NCBI GenBank assembly: GCA_027486935.1 | Contig: JAIXOF010000129.1 | Location: 1-60,786 of the forward strand | Length of the DNA stretch: 60,786 nucleotides | Direction of reading: 5' to 3' | From: Cyanobium sp. C1_MAG_00004 | GTDB taxonomy: Bacteria; Cyanobacteriota; Cyanobacteriia; PCC-6307; Cyanobiaceae | In this document: one piece after another, positions 51,425-58,860 of the stretch | Numbering within the stretch: the stretch's first letter is position 1 | Layout: every line of letters begins with the position of its first letter | Position numbers and translations under genes: made by a program | Notes under the pieces: model-generated | Databases searched by the model: none | Seen by the model: the letters and a program-made list of their open reading frames with translations, nothing else | Told to the model about the DNA's origin: nothing

Positions 51425-51507
51425 GCTTTCAGCGCTGATCTGCTGCAGGGTTCAGGCTGCAGGCCAGTGCGGTGCTGGGATCGGGGGATGTCTTGAGGAC
51501 TATTGGT

Positions 51508-51906
51508 ATGGGCTTGATCGGAGAGGCGCTGCTGGCGGAAGTTGATGCATGCAAGGGACTGCCGCGGGCCGAAGTCGTGCGGCGCTGCGGCTACGTCAAT
51601 GTCGGCGAATCAGGCCAGGAACGGCTCAACAACACGGCCTTTTTTGAGGCGTTGCTGCAGGCCAAAGGGTTTGCGATCGGCGATGGGCGCGGTCCCGGCG
51701 ATCGTCGCCGGGCTCGGCGGTTGGGGCGCTCGGGCCGGTCATTGCCTTTTCACACCAAGGTGCAGTTCAACGGCAATCTGATGGTGGGCCGGGCCTATCT
51801 CGATCTGCTCGATGCCAAGCCTGGCGATCATTTCGTGATTCGTCTGGGGCGCGATTCGATCCGGTTGATGCCGCTTGAGCCTGAATCCGGGACCACCCAG
51901 CTCTGA
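51508..51906 (+). CDS. AbrB-like cyanobacterial transcriptional regulator
   Basis: A 132-residue protein matching the cyAbrB group: GEALLAEVDACKGLPRAEVVRRCGYVNV, the NNTAFFEALLQAKGF helix (usually NFTAFYEALLEAKG), a basic linker rich in Arg and Gly, and a C-terminal swapped-hairpin DNA-binding region, KVQFNGNLMVGRAYLDLL continuing to KPGDHFVIRLGRDSIRL. Such proteins govern carbon-nitrogen balance and have been shown to bind the hox promoter in other cyanobacteria. The ATG at 51508 is preferred to 51472. Confidence 0.87.
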   Translation: MGLIGEALLAEVDACKGLPRAEVVRRCGYVNVGESGQERLNNTAFFEALLQAKGFAIGDGRGPGDRRRARRLGRSGRSLPFHTKVQFNGNLMVGRAYLDLLDAKPGDHFVIRLGRDSIRLMPLEPESGTTQL

Positions 51907-52064
51907 GGTTTCCTCTCCAGCTCGGCCAGGGGCGCCCGGCGGGCTGGGATGGCCCGCTGGATCCAGGCCTGATCAACCCCCTCGGCTGCAGGCCCCAGCA
52001 AGGCATCGGCCGGGTCCTGAATGACGGCAAATCGCCACAGCAACAGCAGGGCAGCCAGGGACAT
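51828..52064 (-). CDS. Possible 78-residue membrane-anchored protein
   Basis: Starts MSLAALLLLWRFAVIQ, a short hydrophobic N-terminus, followed by DPADALLGPAAEGVDQAWIQ and RAIPARRAPLAELERKPQSW. The composition looks like real coding sequence rather than a shadow, and it would fill the 260-base gap between the AbrB-like and rhomboid genes. Its 3' third overlaps the AbrB-like gene on the other strand. No family is recognised; the tail is arginine-rich and may be unimportant. Confidence 0.45.
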   Translation of the reverse strand: MSLAALLLLWRFAVIQDPADALLGPAAEGVDQAWIQRAIPARRAPLAELERKPQSWVVPDSGSSGINRIESRPRRITK

Positions 52065-52166
52065 GGATACCACCCAGGTCTCCTGTCGTAGGCAGAGTCC
52101 AGAGCGTTGCTGACCGCTTGCCGCGTTTCGGCGGCAGCATGGCTGCGGTCTGCGCTTGCGGTGCCG

Positions 52167-52691
52167 ATGACCAATCTGTTGATTCCCGTGCTGATCCTGG
52201 CGGTCGCCTGGGTCCAGGAGCTGGTGGACCAGCTGCTGTTCGGCGGGCGCTGGAATCTGCCGATGGTGCCCGGCGGGTCGTTTGCCGGGGTGCTGACGGC
52301 GCCGTTCAGCCACAGCGGCTTTGGCCATCTGCTGGCCAACAGCCTGGTGTTTTTGCCCCTGTCCTGGTTGGTGCTGGTGCAGGGGCGCCGCGACTACCTG
52401 GCCGTCTGGCTGGGGGTGATTCTGCTGGCGGTTCCGGTCTGGCTGCTGTGGCCGACGGCCAGCCATGGCCTGTCGGGGGTGGTCTACGGGCTGCTGGGGT
52501 ATCTGCTGCTGATCGGCTGGCTCGAGAAGCGCCCCCGTTCACTGCTGCTGTCGGTGCTCTGCCTGGTCACCTATGGCGGCGTGCTGCCAACCCTGCTGCC
52601 GTTCTTTGTGCCGGCCGGGGTCAGCTGGATCGGCCATGTCAGTGGCTTTGCCGGCGGGCTGCTGGCGGCCTGGGCGGTGCAGCGCCGATGA
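52167..52691 (+). CDS. Rhomboid family intramembrane serine protease
   Basis: A 174-residue, approximately six-helix protease. The active-site serine is in SHGLSGVVYGLLGY (GxSG) and the histidine in WIGHVSGFAGGLLAAW; the loop-1 region with HSGFGHLLANS carries the usual His and Asn. It cuts membrane proteins within or near the membrane. The ATG at 52167 is chosen, as the upstream TTG at 52107 adds 20 unlikely residues. Its stop overlaps the next gene's ATG (ATGA), so the two peptidases are coupled. Confidence 0.9.
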   Translation: MTNLLIPVLILAVAWVQELVDQLLFGGRWNLPMVPGGSFAGVLTAPFSHSGFGHLLANSLVFLPLSWLVLVQGRRDYLAVWLGVILLAVPVWLLWPTASHGLSGVVYGLLGYLLLIGWLEKRPRSLLLSVLCLVTYGGVLPTLLPFFVPAGVSWIGHVSGFAGGLLAAWAVQRR

Positions 52692-53803
52692 ACGCCGTAT
52701 TGCGCGGGATTGGTCGAGCCTTGGCCTTGGGGCTGCTGGGGGCGACGGCCTCGCCGCTGGGCGCCCAGCCCTGGGCCCCTGGTCAGGAGCCGGCCTCACC
52801 CAAGCGGCCTGCTCCCCTGGCTGAAGCCCGGGCGCTCGAGCGCCTGCGGCGCGACGACCCAGGCCCCGACCTGCGGCGCCGCTACCTGCAGGCTGCCCAC
52901 GCCCTGCTGCAGCGCTACTGGAACACCCGTGAGCTGCCCCGCCTGCTGCTGGCCGGTGATGCCGCCCAAGGCTGCGGTGCCGGGGTGGTGCGCGAGCCGA
53001 TGGCCTACTACTGCCCCCAGAGCCTGGAGATCGCCATGGCGCTTGATCTGGGCCGCAGCCTGCGCAGCGCCCGGGGCAAGCCCCCACGCGAACTGCTGTT
53101 GCTTGAGCTGGCGGTGCTGGCCCACGAGTGGGGGCACCACGTCAATCGCGAGCAGGGGCGCGGCCCCTATGGCGGCGGCCTGGGTTTGACGGTGCGCCAG
53201 GAGGAACTGGCGGCCGACTGGCGTACGGGAATGCTGTTTGGCTGGCTGCTGCGCGAGGGCGTCCTTGACGTCGACGCCTACACCCAGACCGCCAACCTGA
53301 TGTTTGAGCTCGGCGATTACGAGCGCATCACCCCCCAGCATCACGGCTACCCCAAGGACCGTTTTGCGGCACTCAGCCAGGGCATGGCCACCCAGCTCAG
53401 CGCCGGCCAGCAACTCGGTTCCTGGAGCGTGGACACCAGCGAGACCTTTAGCCAGCCCCTGCCCGGCGAGCTTCAGCGCTATGCCGTGCGCAGGTTCGAG
53501 ATCGATCGGGGCAACCAGATCGCCACCAACCTCATCGGTGGGTTGCTGGGGGCGGCCAGCTGCATCTGGGGCAGCCAGCAGCAGTGTCTGGGCATGGCCC
53601 TCGAGCAGGGCAAGGGCCGTGCCGAAGGCACTTACACCAGCCGAATCCTGACCCTTGATTGCGCCTCTGGTCGGTTTGACGTCTCAGGCGATGACTTTGG
53701 TCCGCAACCGATCAGTCGCGATGGCAAAGGACAGGCCGCGGTGCTGGCCGCCCGTGACTGCCCTCGGATGCCAGGACTGGGGAGTCGGCCGGGAATTCAA
53801 TAA
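52688..53803 (+). CDS. Secreted neutral zinc metallopeptidase
   Basis: A 371-residue protein with a signal peptide (RALALGLLGATASPLGAQ) and the zinc motif LAVLAHEWGHHVNREQG followed by RQEELAADWRTGMLFGWLL, where the glutamate of ELAAD is the third ligand, as in the YpfJ-type family. The C-terminal 130 residues include a conserved-looking cysteine pair around AASCIWGSQQQCLG. The substrate is not known. It is translationally coupled to the rhomboid gene, and its end overlaps the convergent DUF2252 gene by seven bases. Confidence 0.85.
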   Translation: MNAVLRGIGRALALGLLGATASPLGAQPWAPGQEPASPKRPAPLAEARALERLRRDDPGPDLRRRYLQAAHALLQRYWNTRELPRLLLAGDAAQGCGAGVVREPMAYYCPQSLEIAMALDLGRSLRSARGKPPRELLLLELAVLAHEWGHHVNREQGRGPYGGGLGLTVRQEELAADWRTGMLFGWLLREGVLDVDAYTQTANLMFELGDYERITPQHHGYPKDRFAALSQGMATQLSAGQQLGSWSVDTSETFSQPLPGELQRYAVRRFEIDRGNQIATNLIGGLLGAASCIWGSQQQCLGMALEQGKGRAEGTYTSRILTLDCASGRFDVSGDDFGPQPISRDGKGQAAVLAARDCPRMPGLGSRPGIQ

Positions 53804-55140
53804 ATCATGCCGGCCTCCAACCGTCCTTCTTTGATCGCCTGCATGAACTGCCGGTAATCGGACTCCGATTGATCGGCATAGGCCAGGGCATAGGCCTCCA
53901 TGGCCTGGTCAAAGGGTTTGCCGTCCCCCAGCTGGGTGGCGATGGCGTGGCGATCGCCCGAGCGGGCGTGGGCCTTGGCCAGCACCCCGCCGCACAGCTC
54001 GCCGTAGAGCTCGAGCCCTTTGGCATCGAGTGCGCCCAGGTCGACCGAGCCCTTCCAGTTGCGCAGTTGCCGCCAGTAGTACTGGAGCCCGGGTTGGTGG
54101 CCATCGACCCAGCCCAGGAACGGATCGCTGGCGGTCTGCAGCAGCCGCTGGCCTTCGATCACCCGTTGGCCCTGGTGGGCTGGGGGTGGCGCACTGGCGT
54201 AGGGCTCCAGTACTGACGCTTCGGCCTGCTTGCTCTGCAGGATCAGCACGTCATCGGGGTGGGGCCCCACAAACAGGCCGATCGAGCAGCGGGTGCCCAC
54301 CGAACCCACGCCGACGGCCTTGATGGCGCTGTCGCTCAGGCGGTAGTGCGACAGCAGGTGACGCATCTCGGCTGGTAGGGAGGCCAGGTAGCGATCCCGT
54401 TGTTCCTGAACCAGCTCCCGCCAGTCGATGCCGCCAGTCCACTGCTGCTCCAGCAGGGCGTGGCGCCAGATCAGCGGCGGGTCGTGGCGCAGCTGCAGGG
54501 TGCCGTCGGGTCCGATCTCACAGAGCTTGCCGGCGGCTTCGCTGTGGGTGCGGGACCGGGCCTTGGCGCCCACCTTGTCGAGGTGCCGTTTCAGCGGCGG
54601 ATGCGCAACCTGCAGGATGTAGGTGTCCGCATCGAGGCGCTGCCCCCAGACCGGCTGCAACGGTTGGGCAGCCAGTTGTTGCATCGCCTTGCGGTAAGCG
54701 CGGGCGGTGCGCCTCGCGGCTCGGGCCTGTTGCTCGCCGCCCAGCTGCAGGGCGCGTGCCGCCAGCACGGCACTGGCCACCAACCGTTTGAGGTCCCACT
54801 CGAAGGGACCGCGCACGGTTTCATCAAAGTCATTGATGTCGAACAGCAGGTGCCATTCGGGCGAGGCATAAAAGCCGAAGTTCCCCAGGTGGCAGTCGCC
54901 GCAGAGCTGCACCTCCAGGCCTGTGTTGGGGGCGTTGCCCAGGTCATGGGCCATCACCGCCGGGGTGCCGCGGTAAAAGGCAAAGGCGTCCTGAGCCATG
55001 CGGCTGTGGCGCACCGGCACCAGCCAGGGCAGGCGGTCCGATTCCTGCTGCTGCAGCACCGTGATCGGATCGCGGCGATCAGCCGGTGCCTGCCAGTTGC
55101 CCAGCTCCGCGAGGGTCGCTGGCTGATGGGGGTCTGCCAC
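53797..55140 (-). CDS. DUF2252 family protein (kinase-like fold)
   Basis: A 447-residue soluble protein. Family signatures are LVPVRHSRMAQDAFAFYRG, the LCGDCHLGNFGFYASPE segment, DINDFDETVRGPFEWDLKRL, VGSVGTRCSIGLFVGP and LILQSKQAEASVLEPY. The DxHxxN and DFD residues recall the catalytic loop of aminoglycoside phosphotransferase-like kinases, so a kinase activity is possible. Found in many bacteria but with unknown substrate. It is monocistronic on the minus strand. Confidence 0.88.
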   Translation of the reverse strand: MADPHQPATLAELGNWQAPADRRDPITVLQQQESDRLPWLVPVRHSRMAQDAFAFYRGTPAVMAHDLGNAPNTGLEVQLCGDCHLGNFGFYASPEWHLLFDINDFDETVRGPFEWDLKRLVASAVLAARALQLGGEQQARAARRTARAYRKAMQQLAAQPLQPVWGQRLDADTYILQVAHPPLKRHLDKVGAKARSRTHSEAAGKLCEIGPDGTLQLRHDPPLIWRHALLEQQWTGGIDWRELVQEQRDRYLASLPAEMRHLLSHYRLSDSAIKAVGVGSVGTRCSIGLFVGPHPDDVLILQSKQAEASVLEPYASAPPPAHQGQRVIEGQRLLQTASDPFLGWVDGHQPGLQYYWRQLRNWKGSVDLGALDAKGLELYGELCGGVLAKAHARSGDRHAIATQLGDGKPFDQAMEAYALAYADQSESDYRQFMQAIKEGRLEAGMIY

Positions 55141-55224
55141 AGGCCCTGCAGGGCTTTTCAGCCTTCAAACTAAGCGTTGACAGCGGTGTTGGCAGATCGC
55201 TCGGGCGGTCCTTGGCAGCACGGG

Positions 55225-55878
55225 TCAGGACCCAGGACCCTCTTGCTGCTGCTGGTTCTGTTCTAGCCGTTGTTCAATGCGCGCCAGCACCCGGGGGATG
55301 GCGACCAGCAACACCACCAGCAGCAGGGCCAGCAGGCCGGCCTCGACGACACCGCGCAGCATGCGCTCCAGGGGGATCCAGCGGCCCAGCTGCCAGGCCA
55401 GCGTCACCATGGCCCCTGACCACAGCAGCGCTCCGCCCAGGTTGCACAGCACAAACGCGCGGTAGGGCATGCCCACGGCGCCGGCCATGGGACCGGCCAG
55501 CACCCGCAGCACCGCGACAAATCGCCCTAGAAACACCGACAGCTTTGCCCTGTTCAAGAAGGCCGTGCGCAGCTGCTCGAGTTGCTCGGGGCTGCGCCCC
55601 AGCAGCTGTCCCACCCGCAGCAGCAGCTGCCAGCCATAGCGTCGGCCCACCCAGTAGCCCAGGTTGTCCCCCAGCACGGCGCCGCCGGCGGCTGCGGCCA
55701 TGACCCCCCCCAGGTTGAGCTGGCCACTGCCGGCGGCGTACCCGGCCAGCAGCGTCAGGGTTTCACCGGGTAGGGGCAGGCCGGCATTTTCGAGCACCAT
55801 GCCGACAAACACGACCCAGTACCCCCAGCGCCCGAGCAAGTCCTGCAGCTGGGACAGGTTGTCGGGTGCCAGATCCAT
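55225..55878 (-). CDS. DedA family membrane protein
   Basis: A 217-residue membrane protein of the DedA/VTT superfamily, implicated in flipping undecaprenyl phosphate or phospholipids. It has VVFVGMVLENAGLPLPGETLTLLAGYAA, the GDNLGYWVGRRYG motif and the FLGRFVAVLRVLAGPMAGAVGMPYRAF segment, followed by C-terminal helices. The acidic residue of PLPGE and the paired arginines are conserved. ATG at 55878 removes a weak N-terminal extension of 16 residues. Confidence 0.92.
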   Translation of the reverse strand: MDLAPDNLSQLQDLLGRWGYWVVFVGMVLENAGLPLPGETLTLLAGYAAGSGQLNLGGVMAAAAGGAVLGDNLGYWVGRRYGWQLLLRVGQLLGRSPEQLEQLRTAFLNRAKLSVFLGRFVAVLRVLAGPMAGAVGMPYRAFVLCNLGGALLWSGAMVTLAWQLGRWIPLERMLRGVVEAGLLALLLVVLLVAIPRVLARIEQRLEQNQQQQEGPGS

Positions 55879-56045
55879 GGCGGCATCCTGCCTGAGCCCC
55901 TGCCGTGTAGCGTGAAGGTGATTCAACGATCACTCTTCAGCGGGTTTCTCCCCTTCAAGGCGAGTTCCAACGATTTCTCCTTCTCGGCCAGCGACTTTCT
56001 TCAGGGCTTTCGACGAATCGGTTTCATAATTCTCTGTCTGATTTC

Positions 56046-56333
56046 ATGACCATTTACGTCGGTAACCTCTCCTTCGATGCCGAAGTTGAGGACCTTCAGC
56101 AGCTGTTCGCCGGTTACGGCGAAGTGCGCAAGTGCACCCTGCCCCTCGACCGCGAAACCGGCCGCAAGCGCGGTTTTGCCTTTGTCGAGATGGCCAACGC
56201 CAGCGACGAGACCAAGGCCATCGACGATCTTCAGAACGTCGAGTGGATGGGCCGCAACATCCGTGTCAATGCGGCCGAACCCCGCACCGGTGGCGGTGGC
56301 GGCGGCGGTGGTGGCGGCGGTTCCCGCTGGTGA
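56046..56333 (+). CDS. Glycine-rich RNA-binding protein (RRM)
   Basis: A 95-residue Rbp-type protein with one RRM: RNP2 is IYVGNLSF at the N-terminus and RNP1 is RKRGFAFVEM near residue 41, followed by a short glycine run and SRW. Cyanobacterial Rbp proteins respond to cold and help localise thylakoid mRNAs. A CATAAT at 56025-56030, 15 bases before the ATG, could be a -10 element, though no convincing -35 is seen. Confidence 0.95.
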   Translation: MTIYVGNLSFDAEVEDLQQLFAGYGEVRKCTLPLDRETGRKRGFAFVEMANASDETKAIDDLQNVEWMGRNIRVNAAEPRTGGGGGGGGGGGSRW

Positions 56334-56348
56334 GCTCAGCGCCCACGG

Positions 56349-56753
56349 CTAACGCTCACAACTGAAGCTCACCACATCACCCCGACTGCGGCGTTGCCGC
56401 AGATCGGGGTGATCCGGGTCCTCTGGGCTCCACCACCATTGGCCATCGGTGAAGCTGGGGGGGCCTGCATTGTTGGTGCGGGGCAGCTGCAGGACCTGCT
56501 GCTGCCACTGCAACACCACGAACGCGCCCGGCAAGGTGGTGCCACTGCGGTTGGGGATCGTCGGATCGTCAACCGCACCGCTGTGGAGCGTGGCGATCAA
56601 CACCTCACCGTCACAGCGATAGGTCTGGGGCGGCTGAACGGTGTCCGCCAGGACCGGTCCAGCGGTCACCCCAGCCAGGGTCATCCAGCCGCCCATCAGC
56701 ACGACGATGACGATGGTTCTGCGCCAGGCTGCAACCATTCGGCGGATGGTCAT
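56349..56753 (-). CDS. Secreted protein, MliC-like
   Basis: A 134-residue protein with a basic, hydrophobic signal region (RRTIVIVVLMGGWMTLAGVTAGPVLA). The mature part has YRCDGEVLIATL, VVLQWQQQVLQLPRTNNAG, DGQWWWSPED and ends VVSFSCER. The two cysteines and the tryptophan strand are spaced as in MliC/PliC lysozyme inhibitors, so an inhibitor-like beta barrel is possible. The resemblance is faint. Its ATG directly abuts the ATG of the divergent gene in a CATATG. Confidence 0.6.
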   Translation of the reverse strand: MTIRRMVAAWRRTIVIVVLMGGWMTLAGVTAGPVLADTVQPPQTYRCDGEVLIATLHSGAVDDPTIPNRSGTTLPGAFVVLQWQQQVLQLPRTNNAGPPSFTDGQWWWSPEDPDHPDLRQRRSRGDVVSFSCER

Positions 56754-57218
56754 ATGACGGCCTTGCAGCAGGGCACCAGCCCCCAGTGTGACGGGGCGTC
56801 CATGGATGCGGTGCCGGTGCTGGTCTTTGACGGCGGCTGTGTGTTCTGCCGGCATTTCGCCGAACTGAGTGCCCTGCGCAGTGGCATCCCTGATCTGCAG
56901 ATTCGCGATGGCCGCTGGGATCGGGACCTGCGCCATCAGCTGGCCCAGCGTGGCTTTTGCCTGCGGGACGGGGCCATCCTGCTGGTGGGCGACCAGGTGC
57001 TGCATGGCGCTGAGGCCATCAGCTGGCTGTGCGCACGCATGAACCCCAGCCCAGGGCTCTTGCAGGTGTTGGCCCCGTTGTTTGCCGATGCGCCCAGAGC
57101 GCAACGGTTCTATCCGCTGTTGCTGCTGGCCAGGCGCCTGGCCCTGGAGGCCCGGGGGCTGCCGGTGGATCCGGATCAGGGTTTTCTGGGCAGATCGCTG
57201 GGACGGGTCAGCAGATAA
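56754..57218 (+). CDS. DCC-family thiol-disulfide oxidoreductase-like protein
   Basis: A 154-residue DUF393 protein. The motif VFDGGCVFCRHFAEL carries the two cysteines of the DxxCxxC signature, followed by AQRGFCLRDGAILLVGDQVLHGAEAISWL. Family members are thought to handle disulfides, but activity is unproven. The ATG at 56754 is shared in a CATATG with the divergent gene; the ATG at 56802 would also give the conserved core and leave a 48-base leader. Confidence 0.85.
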   Translation: MTALQQGTSPQCDGASMDAVPVLVFDGGCVFCRHFAELSALRSGIPDLQIRDGRWDRDLRHQLAQRGFCLRDGAILLVGDQVLHGAEAISWLCARMNPSPGLLQVLAPLFADAPRAQRFYPLLLLARRLALEARGLPVDPDQGFLGRSLGRVSR

Positions 57219-57298
57219 ACCACCATGGCGGTCAGCACCGCAATCAACAGGACCAGACCGGTGATCGCGGCGGTGTAATCGGTGCTCACGCGGCCCAT
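57176..57298 (-). CDS. 40-residue single-pass membrane peptide
   Basis: MGRVSTDYTAAITG is followed by a hydrophobic helix (LVLLIAVLTAMVVYLL) and a short basic tail, TRPSDLPRKP. This is the layout of small thylakoid or plasma membrane proteins of cyanobacteria. No known photosystem or NDH subunit was matched. A GTG at the fourth codon (VSTDYT) is an alternative start. It overlaps the 3' end of the DCC gene on the opposite strand by 43 bases. Confidence 0.55.
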   Translation of the reverse strand: MGRVSTDYTAAITGLVLLIAVLTAMVVYLLTRPSDLPRKP

Positions 57299-57342
57299 CC
57301 CTAGGGTGAATCTTGACCCTATCAGCGTGGTGTGGCGACGCT

Positions 57343-57738
57343 TTAGGCCTGGTCGCGGCCCAGCAGCAGATCGCGGGCACCATTGACCAGCTGCATGGTG
57401 TCGTGGGCCCCGCCCCGGTCGGGATGGTGCTCGCCGGCACAGCGCTTCCAGGCCTGCTGGACCTGGTTGACCGTCAGGCGGCCCGACAGGGGCAGGTGCA
57501 GCCGCTGGCGCGCCACGATCGCCTCCAGGTCAGGGTGTTTGCCCAGGGGGCCCCAGTCGGCCTTGCTGAGGGCGGGGCTCCGTTTGCTGCTGCGGCGTTT
57601 GCCGCCCTTGGCCGCCCGGGTGCCTCCACCGAACCCCTTGACTTCCACAGGCTCTGCGGCGCGCTGCCGCTCCTGGCGCGATGCGCCGGGGGTGCGGGTC
57701 AGTTCGGCCGGCAACGGTTCAACAGCGGTCTGGGGCAT
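57343..57738 (-). CDS. J-domain-like protein (C-terminal)
   Basis: A 131-residue protein whose last 45 residues form a truncated J domain: VNQVQQAWKRCAGEHHPDRGG with the HPD motif, then HDTMQLVNGARDLLLG. The first 60 residues are basic and low-complexity (GGKRRSSKRSP), probably disordered. HPD would allow stimulation of an Hsp70 ATPase. No zinc or substrate-binding domain is present, so it may be an Hsp70 co-chaperone for a specific target. Confidence 0.8.
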   Translation of the reverse strand: MPQTAVEPLPAELTRTPGASRQERQRAAEPVEVKGFGGGTRAAKGGKRRSSKRSPALSKADWGPLGKHPDLEAIVARQRLHLPLSGRLTVNQVQQAWKRCAGEHHPDRGGAHDTMQLVNGARDLLLGRDQA

Positions 57739-57820
57739 GACGGATCTCGCGTCTCTTTAGCTTGCTGCAGCGTCAGGCCCCGGGCTCGTTAGGGTCCCGG
57801 CGATTCGGGCGGGAGGCCTT

Positions 57821-58468
57821 GTGGTTGTTGAGCTGCTGAATTCAGATCAGCGCCGCAAATGGGACACCAGTGACGATCGGCTCTTCTATGCCGAACCGCG
57901 TTTTGTGCAGCACCTGGATGCCGCCTTTCGCGAGCGGCTCACCCGTTTGTATCGCGAGCGCATCCCCGCCCGGGCCGTGGTGCTCGATCTGATGTCGAGC
58001 TGGGTGTCCCATCTGCCCGATGACGTCATCTACGAGCGGGTGATCGGCCATGGCCTTAATGAGAAAGAACTGGCGGCCAACAAGCGCCTCGACAGCCATT
58101 GGCTGCAGAACCTGAACCTCGATCAGCAGATCCCGCTCAAGACGGCCAGCGTCGATGCAGTGCTGATCGTGGCCGGCTGGCAGTACCTGCAATACCCCGA
58201 GGCCATAGCGGCCGAGCTGCTGCGCATCACCCGGCCGCAAGGCCTGCTGATCGTGGCGTTCTCCAACCGGATGTTCTTCACCAAGGCGCCCCAGGTCTGG
58301 GCCGATGGCAGCGACCGCGATCATCTGACCTACGTGGCCGAGGTGCTGATGGCCCAGGGCTGGCCCCGGCCCGAGCTGATTGCCGAGCAGACCCGTTCCC
58401 GCAGCTGGCAGGGCCTGCTGGGCGGCCAGGGCGATCCGTTCTTTGCCGTGGTGGCAACCCGGCCCTGA
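57821..58468 (+). CDS. SAM-dependent methyltransferase (class I)
   Basis: A 215-residue protein with a methyltransferase-like fold: VVLDLMSSWVSHLPDD is the SAM-binding strand, DAVLIVAGWQYLQYPEA the following strand, and LLRITRPQGLLIVAFSNRMF the later one. The glycine-rich loop is weak (DLMSS rather than DxGxG), as in a cyanobacterial and plastid subgroup. The GTG at 57821 is the likely start. Target unknown. An NtcA-like box follows its stop. Confidence 0.82.
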   Translation: MVVELLNSDQRRKWDTSDDRLFYAEPRFVQHLDAAFRERLTRLYRERIPARAVVLDLMSSWVSHLPDDVIYERVIGHGLNEKELAANKRLDSHWLQNLNLDQQIPLKTASVDAVLIVAGWQYLQYPEAIAAELLRITRPQGLLIVAFSNRMFFTKAPQVWADGSDRDHLTYVAEVLMAQGWPRPELIAEQTRSRSWQGLLGGQGDPFFAVVATRP

Positions 58469-58490
58469 GACGAAAGTGCTGGAATTGCGC

Positions 58491-58506
58491 TGTAGCAACT
58501 GCTACA
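58491..58506. promoter_or_regulatory. Candidate NtcA-binding site
   Basis: TGTAGCAACTGCTACA has perfect seven-base arms around AC and fits the NtcA consensus GTAN8TAC (58492-58505) within TGTAN8TACA. It lies 99-114 bases upstream of the 59-residue gene, in the 136-base gap after the methyltransferase gene. No -10 element at the classical 20-24 bases downstream was seen, so it could act as a repressor site or be coincidental. PipX, the NtcA coactivator, is encoded in the window. Confidence 0.5.
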
Positions 58507-58604
58507 AAAATCTCCCTAGAGTGAGAGCACGTTGATCCCTCCTCAGGGGGATGCAGTCAGATCCGCGCCAGGCAACGGGGACGCGGGCACTGTGGAGTTC
58601 AGCC

Positions 58605-58784
58605 ATGAACACCCTCGAACTGATCCGCTCCCGGATCCTCAAGACCAAGCACCTGGCAGAGGCCCAGATGGTGATGGCCAAGTCCTATGGCGGTGTCGCC
58701 CATGTCGATGCCCACCACGACGCACCCGCCGTCAGCGCTGAGCCCAAGGACCTGACCGATCGCGGTCAGCCTGTCGCGCACTGA
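58605..58784 (+). CDS. Small 59-residue protein of unknown function
   Basis: MNTLELIRSRILKTKHLAEA opens a helix-forming, basic segment; QMVMAKSYGGVAHVDAHHDAP follows and the tail is polar. The YxGV element slightly resembles small cyanobacterial DUF4278-type proteins, but this is not firm. It has no membrane helix. It is preceded by a consensus-like NtcA box and followed by a strong terminator, so it is an independent transcription unit and probably real. Confidence 0.72.
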   Translation: MNTLELIRSRILKTKHLAEAQMVMAKSYGGVAHVDAHHDAPAVSAEPKDLTDRGQPVAH

Positions 58785-58808
58785 GCGCTTTGGGGGAGGG
58801 TGCTCTCA

Positions 58809-58832
58809 CGCCGGCAGTTGCCGGCGTTTTTT
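58809..58832 (+). terminator. Intrinsic terminator of the 59-residue gene
   Basis: CGCCGGCA (58809-58816) and TGCCGGCG (58819-58826) form a perfect eight-base stem with a two-base loop, followed by TTTTTT. It is 25 bases past the stop codon. Confidence 0.93.
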
Positions 58833-58860
58833 ATGTCCTGCCCCTGGACCCTTCAAGGGG

